This document shows positions 8,463 to 17,296 of a DNA stretch of 64,000 nt, one piece after another. This DNA comes from Gemmatimonadota bacterium. Its GTDB lineage: Bacteria; Gemmatimonadota; Gemmatimonadetes; Longimicrobiales; Gaopeijiaceae. The first letter of the stretch is position 1. Every line of letters starts with the position of its first letter. Under the pieces are notes generated by a model. It saw nothing but the letters and a program-made list of their open reading frames with translations, had not been told where the DNA came from and did no database searches. The position numbers and the translations under genes were made by a program. The stretch covers positions 141,567 through 205,566 of the forward strand of contig JAJCZZ010000101.1 of assembly GCA_029262115.1 (NCBI GenBank), written 5' to 3'.

Positions 8463-8687
8463 TTACCGGATGAAGGTCAGTGCCAGCCCGTTCTCTTCGG
8501 CCTGGGAGATCTTGGTCGGGGTCGACTCGGCCGTTTCCTCGTCGAAGGACAGGATCAGCGCATCGCTGTCGTCCGTGCTGGCGGTCGGGCTGCAACCGGC
8601 GGCGAGCCAAGTCACGAGGGCGACCAACAGGAGCTGAATCCAGGGAGTCCGCGTGTCCTTCGCCTTGACTGTCAGCGTGCGTGTCAT
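8463..8687 (-). CDS. Small lipoprotein, divergent from the pfa operon
   Basis: This 74-aa protein has a basic N-terminus, a hydrophobic segment (residues 16-30) and a lipobox LAAGC with Cys32, followed by a short acidic tail. A GGAAG ribosome site lies about 8 bp upstream of the ATG, and a strong hairpin follows the stop, so it looks like a real, separately transcribed gene. Its promoter must lie in the 280-bp region shared with the pfa operon. No family was recognised. The short mature part (about 42 residues) gives no functional clue. Confidence 0.6.
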   Translation of the reverse strand: MTRTLTVKAKDTRTPWIQLLLVALVTWLAAGCSPTASTDDSDALILSFDEETAESTPTKISQAEENGLALTFIR

Positions 8688-8966
8688 CGTTCTGTCTTCC
8701 TCTATATTTGTCGGGCCCCGGAGGGCTCTGGTTCGTCCGTGCTTCGTTCCGTCTTCTGGTCATGTGTAGTGCAATGGTCGTGCCACTTTTTTCGTGGTGT
8801 CCGCTGGCCCTGGCACGGCACGATCCCTGTTGATCGGGGTGCTGACATTGCCCCATCCAACCGATGGTCGATTCGTTCGGGAGTCGCCCGTGTTGCACGC
8901 TTTCTGCCCCAATCATCCTGAAATCCAGAGTCGGAAGTGCTCTCTTCTGCGTCCGTAGGTCATGTG
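8688..8966. promoter_or_regulatory. Divergent promoter region between the small lipoprotein and the pfa operon
   Basis: These 279 bp contain no convincing gene and must hold the pfa operon promoter. A 7-bp inverted repeat (CGTGCCA at 8779-8785, TGGCACG at 8811-8817) with a 25-bp spacer is the clearest structure and could be an operator or a hairpin. No confident -35/-10 pair was identified by eye. Confidence 0.35.
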
Positions 8967-10502
8967 ATGGCCGTGCCCTTTCGGTCACCAGTGGGGCTGG
9001 TTTCCGGGCCGCGCGGCGTCCGCGCGGTGCCGGTCGACGGGTCGGGTACGCCGAAGGAGGTCGTGCGTCCGCCGGAGTCGCTGGTCGGAGTATTCCCTCC
9101 GGTCTATCCGGAGTGGCTGGGCGACCGGGATTTTCTGGTCCGCCATGGCTGTCGCTTCCCCTACGTGGTCGGCGAGATGGCCCGAGGAATCGCATCGGCG
9201 GAGATGGTCGTCGCGTCGGCGCGTGCCGGCTTCATGGCGTTCTTCGGCAGTGCGGGGCTGACCATATCGAGCGTGGATGAGGGTATCACCGCCATCCAGT
9301 CGGAGCTGGGTCCCACCATCCGGAACTGGGGCGCCAACCTGATCCACAGCCCTCAAGAACCCCACATGGAAATGGAGTTCGCCGAGTTGATGCTCGCTCG
9401 GGGGGTCACCAACATCTCAGCGTCCGCATTCATGCGACTCGCGCCAGCCGTGGTCTACCTCTCGGCCAAGGGACTCCACCGCGATGCGAACGGAGCCATT
9501 CGACGCCGGACGCACATCTTCGGCAAGGTTTCACGCGTCGAAGTGGCCCGCCCCTTCATGTCGCCGGCTCCGGACAGCCTCCTTATGCCTCTGGTGTCCC
9601 AGGGTCTGATCTCGGACCAGGAGGCTGCGCTGGCTCGCCAGGTCCCGGTGGCGGGCGATATCACGGTCGAGGCGGATTCGGGCGGGCACACGGACAACCG
9701 ACCGCTGTCGGTCCTCCTCCCGCTCATTCTGTCCCTCGCGGCCGAGTGTGCGCGTGAGCACGGCTTCGCCTCGCCGGCTCGTGTCGGCGCTGGCGGCGGA
9801 CTCGGTACTCCGGCGGCGTTGGCGGCGGCCTTCGCCGCCGGCGCGGCCTACGTGGTCACGGGCTCGGTCAACCAGGCGACCCTCGAATCGGCCCTGTCAC
9901 CAGACGGACGAGCCATGCTGGCCCTGGCCAGCAGTACCGACGTCGCCATGGCGCCCGCGGCCGACATGTTCGAGATGGGTGTGGAGGTCCAGGTGCTGAA
10001 GCGAGGTACGCTCTTCGCACAGCGTGGCAAAGAGCTCTACAAGGTGTTTCGCACCTACCCCTCGATCGAGGCGATACCGGATCGGGTTCGGTCGGCGCTG
10101 GAGAACAACGTCCTCGGCCGTCCGATCGACGACATCTGGGACGACACCCGGGAATTCTTCCTGCGCCGTGATCCGCCGCAGTTGGAGCGGGCCGAAGCTG
10201 ACCCGAAGCACCGTATGGCACTGGTGTTTCGGTGGTATCTTTTCATGGGCGCCCAGTGGGCTCGCTCGGGCGAGGTGACGCGCCGTGCCGATTATCAGAT
10301 CTGGTGCGGCCCCGCCATGGGCGCGTTCAACGAGTGGGTGAAGGGGAGTTTCCTCGAGCCCGTCGAAAATCGGTCCGTCGTTCAGGTGGGTCTGAACCTT
10401 CTCGAAGGAGCAGCCCATGTGACGCGTGTCCAGCAGCTACGGCTAGCGGGTGTCCCCCGACGGCCCGAGGACCTCGAGTTCTCGCCACGTCCACTCCGAT
10501 GA
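8967..10502 (+). CDS. pfaD: PUFA synthase trans-acting enoyl reductase (PfaD/Pfa1 type)
   Basis: This FMN-dependent TIM-barrel protein of the nitropropane-dioxygenase family reduces the enoyl intermediates made on the ACPs of the PUFA synthase. About 511 aa from the ATG at 8967; a GTG at 8937 is an alternative. Visible PfaD blocks are IHSPQEPHMEMEFAEL, a glycine-rich phosphate-binding stretch near residue 272 (GAGGGLGTPAALAAAF), TGSVNQAT near 298, and APAADMFEMGVEVQVLKRG. The conserved C-terminal region YQIWCGPAMGAFNEWVKGSFLE is intact, so the gene looks full length. The stop overlaps the next start by 4 bp. Its first position in the operon matches myxobacterial pfa1. Confidence 0.95.
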   Translation: MAVPFRSPVGLVSGPRGVRAVPVDGSGTPKEVVRPPESLVGVFPPVYPEWLGDRDFLVRHGCRFPYVVGEMARGIASAEMVVASARAGFMAFFGSAGLTISSVDEGITAIQSELGPTIRNWGANLIHSPQEPHMEMEFAELMLARGVTNISASAFMRLAPAVVYLSAKGLHRDANGAIRRRTHIFGKVSRVEVARPFMSPAPDSLLMPLVSQGLISDQEAALARQVPVAGDITVEADSGGHTDNRPLSVLLPLILSLAAECAREHGFASPARVGAGGGLGTPAALAAAFAAGAAYVVTGSVNQATLESALSPDGRAMLALASSTDVAMAPAADMFEMGVEVQVLKRGTLFAQRGKELYKVFRTYPSIEAIPDRVRSALENNVLGRPIDDIWDDTREFFLRRDPPQLERAEADPKHRMALVFRWYLFMGAQWARSGEVTRRADYQIWCGPAMGAFNEWVKGSFLEPVENRSVVQVGLNLLEGAAHVTRVQQLRLAGVPRRPEDLEFSPRPLR

Positions 10503-13500
10503 GAAAAGCGATGCAGCCGTCTCCCCCGGTCGCCGTGGTCGGCATGAGTTCCATCTTCGCCGGTAGCCACGATGTCCTCGGCTTCTGGCGAGATATCGTT
10601 TCGGCTACGGATCGCCTAACGGACGTTCCCCCCGAGCACTGGCTGATCCAGGACTACTACGATCCGGATCCGACGGCTCCGGACATGACGTACGCGAAGC
10701 GGGGTGGGTACCTGGATCCGCTTTCCTTCAATCCGATGGAGTTCGGGCTGCCTCCGAACTCGATTCCGGCCACCGACACCGCCCAACTTCTGGCGCTCAT
10801 CGCTGCCAAGCGTGTCCTGGAAGACGCCGGGCGCTTCCGTGACGGCGAGATGGACCAGACCCGCACCAGCGTGATCCTGGGGGTCGCTTCCGCGACGGAG
10901 TTGGTCGTGCAGATGGGCGCTCGGCTACAGCACCCGATCTGGAAGAAGGCCCTTCGTGACGCCGGTCTGCCCGAGTCTCGCGTGCAGGAGATCGTCCAGC
11001 GCATCAAGGACCACTATCAGCCGTGGCAGGAAAGCACGTTTCCGGGCCTTCTCGGCAACGTGGTGGCGGGTCGGATCGCCAACCGCTTGAATCTCGGGGG
11101 CTCGAACTACGTGACCGACGCCGCGTGCGCGAGTTCACTGTCCGCGGTGAAGGCGGGCCTTGCCGAGTTGTATCTGGGGGATAGCGATACGGTCATAGCC
11201 GGGGGCGTCGACGCTCTGAACGACATCCTCATGTACATGTGCTTCTCGAAGACGCCGGCCTTTTCTCCGACAGGTGACTGCCGTCCGTTCTCCGAGGATG
11301 CCGACGGAACGCTGATCGGCGAAGGCGTCGGCATGGTTGTCCTGCGTCGGCTTGAGGACGCCGAGGCGGACGGTGACCCGATCTACGCGGTCATCCGGGG
11401 GCTCGGGTCATCGTCCGACGGGAAAGGCTCCAGTGTGTACGCTCCCCGTCCGGAAGGGCAGGCCTACGCCCTTCGGCGGGCGTACGAACGGGCCGACTAC
11501 AGCCCCGCTACGGTCGAGTTGGTGGAAGGGCATGGGACGGCGACGAAGGCCGGGGACGTCGCCGAGGCCCGCGGTCTCGCATCGGTATTCGCCACGTCCG
11601 AGATTGACGAAGAGCAGTGGTGCGCTCTGGGCTCCGTGAAGTCCCAGATCGGACACACGAAGGCCGCGGCTGGCTCGGCTGGCATGATCAAGGTGGCGCT
11701 TGCGCTGCATCACAAGATCCTTCCTCCGACCCTCAAGGTGTCAAAGCCGAACGGCAAGCTCGCCTTGGCGGACAGCCCGATCTACATCAATACGGAGGCT
11801 CGGCCCTGGATCCGCGGAAGCGAGCACCCTCGGCGCGGCTCGGTGAGCTCGTTCGGGTTTGGCGGCTCGAACTTCCACGTGGCCCTCGAGGAGTACGTCG
11901 GCCCAGGACGTCGTCCGCTCAAGCTGCGCTTCTGGGAGGACGAACTCTTCCTCGCTTCCGCGGACGATGCGGCGGGGTTGGAGAATGAACTCGGGCGATT
12001 GGCCAACAAGGTCGAGGGCGGCTATCCGCTCGCAAGACTCGCCCACGAGACGGCGGCAGCATTCGACTCCAAGGCGGGAGCACGCGTCGCCATCGTGGCC
12101 GCCGGTGCCGAGGATTTCTCGGCCCGAGTTCACAAGGCTCGCAAGGCGTTGAAGGATGGTCAGGCCCGGGCGCTACCCGATCCCGACATCTCCTTCGGCT
12201 TTGGCGCGCCGACCGAGGGCAAGGTCGCGTTCGTATTCCCCGGCCAGGGAAGTCAGTACGTCGGTATGGGTTCGGCGGCGGCCATGGCGTTCGACAGGGT
12301 GCGCGAGGTCTGGGACCGCGTTGCGGACATGGACGTCTTCGCGGGCGACCGCCTCGACCGTGCGGTCTTCCCCCGTCCCGCCTTCACGGCCGAAGAGCGC
12401 TCCGCGCAGGCCGAGCAGGTAACGAAGATGACCACGGCACAGCCTGCCATTGCCGCCGTCAGCCTCGGCTACCTCCGGCTCCTGCGCCTTGCCGGCGTCG
12501 AGGCCCAGGCGGTGGCTGGCCACAGCTTCGGCGAGTTGACCGCGCTCGCGGCGGCGGGCCGCATCGACGAAGCCGAGCTCCTCGCCACGGCGCGCAAGCG
12601 CGGTGAGTTGATGGCCGAGGCGGCCGACAGTCGGGCGGGGGCCATGATCGCGGTCGCGTCAGACGCCGAGACAGTCGCGGCCCACCTCGACCGGAGCGGA
12701 GTCGTCATCGCCAATGACAACGCGCCGAATGAGGTCGTGCTCGCCGGCTCCGTCGATGCGATCGACGCCATGAGCCGGAAGCTCTCCGAGGCGGGACTCC
12801 GCTCCGTGCGCCTTCCCGTCGCCTCCGCGTTCCACTCCGAGATCGTCGCAGACAGTTGCGAGCCGTTCCACGATCACCTTCAGGGGGTGGACTTCCACGA
12901 CACCTCAGTCGCCGTGTTCGCGAACAAGACGGCGGGCGTCTATCCGACGGAGGCCGACCGGGCCCGGCGGATCCTTGCCGATCAGTTGGCCTCGCCCGTT
13001 CGGTTCAGGGAGATGGTCGAAGCCATGTACGAGTCGGGCGTCACCCACTTCGTCGAGGTCGGACCGGGCCGGGTGCTGACCAAGTTGGTCGGTCGGATCC
13101 TCGGCGATCGGCCTCACCTTGCCGCGGCGCTCGACGACAAGAAAGGAAGTGGACTTCGCGCCTTGTGGCGTGGCCTCGGGCAGTTGGCGACGGCCGGAGT
13201 GTCCGTTGACGTCAACGCCCTCACCGAGGGCTATCGGGTGCCGGATGCGCCCAGCGAAGCGATGCCGTTCGAGGTCATGATCTCGGGCACCAACAGCGAG
13301 AAGCCCTACCCCCCGGCGAACGGTGCCGCGGGCCTTCCCGCTCCGAATCCGGAGGTGCCAGAGTCGTCTCCGACCGCTTTGAATACGCCTACGTCGTCGG
13401 CCTCGACGGCACGTATGGCGGCCGCTCCGGACTCAAACGGGTCGGCCCCTGCTTCTGTGCCATCGGCTCCCTCGGGTGCCCCGGCCTCGGTCTCACCCGC

Positions 13501-16500
13501 ACCCGCACCGGTCCCTGTTATGGCTGATCGACCCTCGTCCGCGCCTTCTCCGCACGTTCAGACTGCCGCGATCGCCGCGCACCAACGGTACATGGAGTTG
13601 ATGGCCGAGAGCCATCGCTCCTTCCTTCAGATGGCGGCGGGCGCCATGGGTGCGGGTGCGAGTGTGCCGACACCGACCACCACGACACCGACCACCACGG
13701 CGCCGGTTTCCGTGGCCGCAATGGCGGTTGCGCCGAGCGTCAGTGAGCCGGCCGCTGTGGCCGAGCCGAAGCCCGAACGTGTACCGCAGCCGGCTGCGGT
13801 ATCGCCCCCTGCGCCGTCCTGGGCCGCAGAGCCGGAGACCTCTTCCACAGCGGCATCGCCTGCACCGACCATTCCCGTTGAGGCGGTGGCTCCTGCCCCG
13901 GCCGTCGATGTGACCGCGGTAGCCTTGGAAGTGGTGTCGGAGAAGACGGGGTACCCGGTCGAGATGCTCGACCTCGACATGGAGATGGAAGCCGGCCTCG
14001 GCATCGATTCCATCAAGCAGGTCGAGATCCTGTCCGAGCTCCAGGCGCGGATCCCGGGCGTGCCGGAGATCGAGCCGTCGGAACTGGCCACCCTACGGAC
14101 GTTGCGCGATGTCGCGGATAAATTGTCGACAGGGATGGGCGCTGCTGCTGCGGGGGCCGGAGTGGCGGTGGTCGGCGCCGCGGCCGGAAGCGTTTCGGTG
14201 CCTGCCGCCGCTGCGACCGTGGCCGGCGAAGGGACCGCCCTGGCAGCCGTCGATGTGACTGCGATTGCCCTGGAGGTCGTGTCCGAGAAGACTGGATACC
14301 CGATCGAGATGCTGGATCTCGACATGGAGATGGAGGCCGGGCTCGGCATCGATTCGATCAAGCAGGTCGAGATTCTCTCCGAGTTGCAAGAGCGGATTCC
14401 GGGCGTCCCCGAGATCGAGCCGTCCGAACTCGCGACGCTCCGCACGCTCAGGGACGTAGCGGACAAGCTGTCCGCGGGGATGGGGTCCGTTGCGGTGGCT
14501 GCGACCGGCGCGGCAGATGCCGTGGCATCGTCCGCCGCGCCCGCCGAAGCGCCGTCCCCCCTGCCCAGTGAGGCCCCTTCCGGGACAGGGGGTGCGGAAG
14601 CCGCGGTTGACGTGACCGCCATTGCGCTTCAGGTGGTGGCCGAAAAGACGGGGTACCCGGTCGAGATGCTCGACCTGGACATGGAAATGGAAGCCGGCCT
14701 GGGTATCGACTCCATCAAGCAGGTCGAGATTCTTTCGGAACTGCAGGAGCGGATCCCGGGCGTCCCGGAAATTCAGCCGGCCGAACTGGCGCAGCTCCGT
14801 ACGCTCCGGGATGTGGCGGACAAGTTGGCGATGGGCGGCGCACCGACGACAGCTGGTGAGGCGGCGTCTGGTGAGGCTCCTTCACGGAAGGTGGCCTCCC
14901 CCTCGGCTGCTTCGCGAAAGGTCGTGGCGTCCGGATCGCCGTCGGCCGAACCGGACGCACCCGAAGGCGAGCCGGCCCGACCAGGCGCCGTCGCGCCGGC
15001 GACGCCCCACCCCGCTGCTGGCGCGTCTCGACGAGGCCCCCCTGCTGTCGAGCAGACGACGGTTCCGTCCGTCTCGGTTTTCGTGCCCCACATGGTCACG
15101 GAAGAGCGTCCGGGCTTCGGGATGCTGGGCCTGACGCCGGGCATGCGCGTCGAGGTGACCGACGAGGCGCCCGAGCTTGCAGCGGCCATCGTGGAGGGGC
15201 TTGAGGCCGGTGGCGCGAGCGCTCGGATGGTGGCGACCCCTTCTCACGCGGCATCGGCGGTGGTGAGCCTGGCTGCCCTCGCGGCCGATCCGGGGTCGAC
15301 CTCGTCTCTCTCCGTTCACACCCGCATCATCGAGGCCGCCCGGGCGGTTTCTGCCCTTCAGGAGGTGGAGGAACGCCTCTTCGTCACTGTACAGTCGACG
15401 GGAGGTGACTTCGGGCTCGATTCAGATCCGGGCGCGAGTAGCTGGACCGGTGGCGCCGCGGGAGTCGTGAAGACGGCCGCTCGCGAGTGGCCCGGTGCAG
15501 CAGTCAAAGCCATCGACGTCGCCAACGTGTCGGGCGCCGCCGCCTACATCGTCGAGGAACTCTTCGCGGGGGGGCCTGCGCTTGAAGTAGGCTACGCAGC
15601 CGACGGAACGCGTGCGGTGGTCCACATCGAGCCGCTGACGCTGTCGAGCCCAGACGGGCCGGCACTCGAACCGGGCGACGTCGTCGTCGTTTCTGGTGGC
15701 GCCCGGGGTGTGACCGCGACCTCCGTCTCCCGTCTGGCCGAGAGGTGGGGCGTTCGCCTGGTGCTCCTTGGCCGCTCCAGCCTCGGCGAATGGCCGCGGG
15801 AAATGCCGCTGTCCACCGATGTTGTGGAACTCACCGCGGCCCTTGCGGCTGGTGCGCGGAGTCGGGGGGAGACCATCGACCTGCCGAGCCTCCAGAAGGA
15901 AGCTCGATCGCTCGCGGCCGCGGCCGAGGTTCGGCTTACGCTGGCCGGCATGGAGGAGCGGGGCGTACAGGCGAAGTACGTGAGCGCCGATGTGTCGGAT
16001 GCCGGGCAGGTCGCCGCGGCCCTCGCTTCGGTTCGTGAGACGTGGGGTCCGATCCGTGGCATCGTTCACGGCGCCGGCGTACTGAGGGATAAGGCGCTCG
16101 CCGGGATGACCCCCGACCGGGTCGCCGAGGTCTTCGGTCCGAAGGTCGAGGGTCTCTCGGTTCTTCTCGAAGAAACGAGGGATGATCCCCTGGGGATGAT
16201 CGCGCTCTTCTCATCGGTGGCGGCGCGTGCCGGGAACTCAGGGCAGTCGGCCTACGCGGCTGCCAACGAGGTTCTGAACAAGGTCGGCGCCGCGGAGGCG
16301 CACCGGCGCGGCGACTCTTGCACCGTGCGATCCTACAACTGGGGTCCGTGGGATGGCGGCATGGTCGACGCGGGCCTGGCCGCGCACTTCGCCAAACAGG
16401 GCGTCGCCCTGTTGAATGTGGACGACGGTGCCGACTACTTCGTCGAGGACCTCGGTCGGAAGGGCGGGAGCGTGGAGCGCGTCGTCCTGGCGTCACCCTC

Positions 16501-17296
16501 CTTTGCTACCCGGTCGCAGCGGTTGTGTGCGGATACGCAGCGCGGCGGCATGAAGACCGACGATTCCGGTGCCGGGCGGGACTACGGCGACTCGGCGGTC
16601 GTGGCCGACACGGCGCTCCGGCTCGGCGAGTCCCTCAAGCCGGTCGGGACCATGAGCGTCACGCTCGAAGACTTCGTCATCACCCGCCCGGGCTGGGGAG
16701 CGGTGGGCGAGCCATCGAGGCCGCACACCGTCGATATCATACCGCTCGAGGACAATGGCGCGGGCCACCGGCTGGTGTTCTCGGGGCCGGACGGCCAGCC
16801 TCACCACGAAGCGGTCCTTCGCTACTCGGATGCAGGTACGATGCCTCCCCCGGAGGTGCCATCGGGTGGACTCGAGCCGTGGCCGTTCGATGTCGGGGCG
16901 GCTCTGGAGTCTCTGCTCGATTCGATCGGCGAAGCGCGTTCGATCCTCCACCTGGAGGGCGTCTCGGCCGAGGGGGGAATGGCTCTGCTGAGGAGCGTCG
17001 CGCCGTCGTGGCCCGTGTCCAAGGGGCGTCCGGCCGGCTTCAATCCGGCACTCTTCGCGGGGCTTCTGCAGCTCGGGACCTTGTGGACGCACCAGCGGTC
17101 TGGAGCGGCGCAGTCGCTCGCACGGATGGGGACGATGGTGGTGCATCGCCTCGAGGCGATCCCGGAGCGGGTGAGGTCGGCCTTCCGGGCGCGTCAGACC
17201 GAGCGGGGCACGCTCTTCGACTTCGTGCTGGCAACGGAGGACGGGCGTCTCCTGGCTCAATTGCATGAGGTCCAATTCGAGGCGCCAGGTGTCTGA
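10499..17296 (+). CDS. pfaA: PUFA synthase subunit PfaA/Pfa2: KS-MAT-ACPx3-KR-DH
   Basis: This 2265-aa iterative synthase carries out chain extension and ketoreduction in PUFA assembly. Domains run as follows. Ketosynthase, about residues 10-465: Cys210 in DAACASS, His345 in EGHGTAT, His386 in IGHTKAA. Malonyl-CoA acyltransferase, about 575-890: FVFPGQGSQ, and Ser676 in GHSFGE. A Pro/Ala-rich linker follows. Three near-identical acyl carrier domains share GIDSIKQVEIL, with phosphopantetheine serines 1171, 1286 and 1405. Ketoreductase, about 1560-1990: the glycine-rich SGGARGV loop near 1727, and Tyr1919 in SAYAAAN. A C-terminal dehydratase-like region covers about 2025-2265. The start is the ATG overlapping the pfaD stop; another ATG lies four codons on. 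No catalytic residue of KS or MAT is missing. Confidence 0.96.
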   Translation: MRKAMQPSPPVAVVGMSSIFAGSHDVLGFWRDIVSATDRLTDVPPEHWLIQDYYDPDPTAPDMTYAKRGGYLDPLSFNPMEFGLPPNSIPATDTAQLLALIAAKRVLEDAGRFRDGEMDQTRTSVILGVASATELVVQMGARLQHPIWKKALRDAGLPESRVQEIVQRIKDHYQPWQESTFPGLLGNVVAGRIANRLNLGGSNYVTDAACASSLSAVKAGLAELYLGDSDTVIAGGVDALNDILMYMCFSKTPAFSPTGDCRPFSEDADGTLIGEGVGMVVLRRLEDAEADGDPIYAVIRGLGSSSDGKGSSVYAPRPEGQAYALRRAYERADYSPATVELVEGHGTATKAGDVAEARGLASVFATSEIDEEQWCALGSVKSQIGHTKAAAGSAGMIKVALALHHKILPPTLKVSKPNGKLALADSPIYINTEARPWIRGSEHPRRGSVSSFGFGGSNFHVALEEYVGPGRRPLKLRFWEDELFLASADDAAGLENELGRLANKVEGGYPLARLAHETAAAFDSKAGARVAIVAAGAEDFSARVHKARKALKDGQARALPDPDISFGFGAPTEGKVAFVFPGQGSQYVGMGSAAAMAFDRVREVWDRVADMDVFAGDRLDRAVFPRPAFTAEERSAQAEQVTKMTTAQPAIAAVSLGYLRLLRLAGVEAQAVAGHSFGELTALAAAGRIDEAELLATARKRGELMAEAADSRAGAMIAVASDAETVAAHLDRSGVVIANDNAPNEVVLAGSVDAIDAMSRKLSEAGLRSVRLPVASAFHSEIVADSCEPFHDHLQGVDFHDTSVAVFANKTAGVYPTEADRARRILADQLASPVRFREMVEAMYESGVTHFVEVGPGRVLTKLVGRILGDRPHLAAALDDKKGSGLRALWRGLGQLATAGVSVDVNALTEGYRVPDAPSEAMPFEVMISGTNSEKPYPPANGAAGLPAPNPEVPESSPTALNTPTSSASTARMAAAPDSNGSAPASVPSAPSGAPASVSPAPAPVPVMADRPSSAPSPHVQTAAIAAHQRYMELMAESHRSFLQMAAGAMGAGASVPTPTTTTPTTTAPVSVAAMAVAPSVSEPAAVAEPKPERVPQPAAVSPPAPSWAAEPETSSTAASPAPTIPVEAVAPAPAVDVTAVALEVVSEKTGYPVEMLDLDMEMEAGLGIDSIKQVEILSELQARIPGVPEIEPSELATLRTLRDVADKLSTGMGAAAAGAGVAVVGAAAGSVSVPAAAATVAGEGTALAAVDVTAIALEVVSEKTGYPIEMLDLDMEMEAGLGIDSIKQVEILSELQERIPGVPEIEPSELATLRTLRDVADKLSAGMGSVAVAATGAADAVASSAAPAEAPSPLPSEAPSGTGGAEAAVDVTAIALQVVAEKTGYPVEMLDLDMEMEAGLGIDSIKQVEILSELQERIPGVPEIQPAELAQLRTLRDVADKLAMGGAPTTAGEAASGEAPSRKVASPSAASRKVVASGSPSAEPDAPEGEPARPGAVAPATPHPAAGASRRGPPAVEQTTVPSVSVFVPHMVTEERPGFGMLGLTPGMRVEVTDEAPELAAAIVEGLEAGGASARMVATPSHAASAVVSLAALAADPGSTSSLSVHTRIIEAARAVSALQEVEERLFVTVQSTGGDFGLDSDPGASSWTGGAAGVVKTAAREWPGAAVKAIDVANVSGAAAYIVEELFAGGPALEVGYAADGTRAVVHIEPLTLSSPDGPALEPGDVVVVSGGARGVTATSVSRLAERWGVRLVLLGRSSLGEWPREMPLSTDVVELTAALAAGARSRGETIDLPSLQKEARSLAAAAEVRLTLAGMEERGVQAKYVSADVSDAGQVAAALASVRETWGPIRGIVHGAGVLRDKALAGMTPDRVAEVFGPKVEGLSVLLEETRDDPLGMIALFSSVAARAGNSGQSAYAAANEVLNKVGAAEAHRRGDSCTVRSYNWGPWDGGMVDAGLAAHFAKQGVALLNVDDGADYFVEDLGRKGGSVERVVLASPSFATRSQRLCADTQRGGMKTDDSGAGRDYGDSAVVADTALRLGESLKPVGTMSVTLEDFVITRPGWGAVGEPSRPHTVDIIPLEDNGAGHRLVFSGPDGQPHHEAVLRYSDAGTMPPPEVPSGGLEPWPFDVGAALESLLDSIGEARSILHLEGVSAEGGMALLRSVAPSWPVSKGRPAGFNPALFAGLLQLGTLWTHQRSGAAQSLARMGTMVVHRLEAIPERVRSAFRARQTERGTLFDFVLATEDGRLLAQLHEVQFEAPGV

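Noticed and set aside
13627..14622. 331-aa antisense frame rich in Ser, Ala and Thr opposite the ACP region
   Set aside because: Its internal repeats mirror the ACP repeats on the sense strand, so it is an artefact of them.
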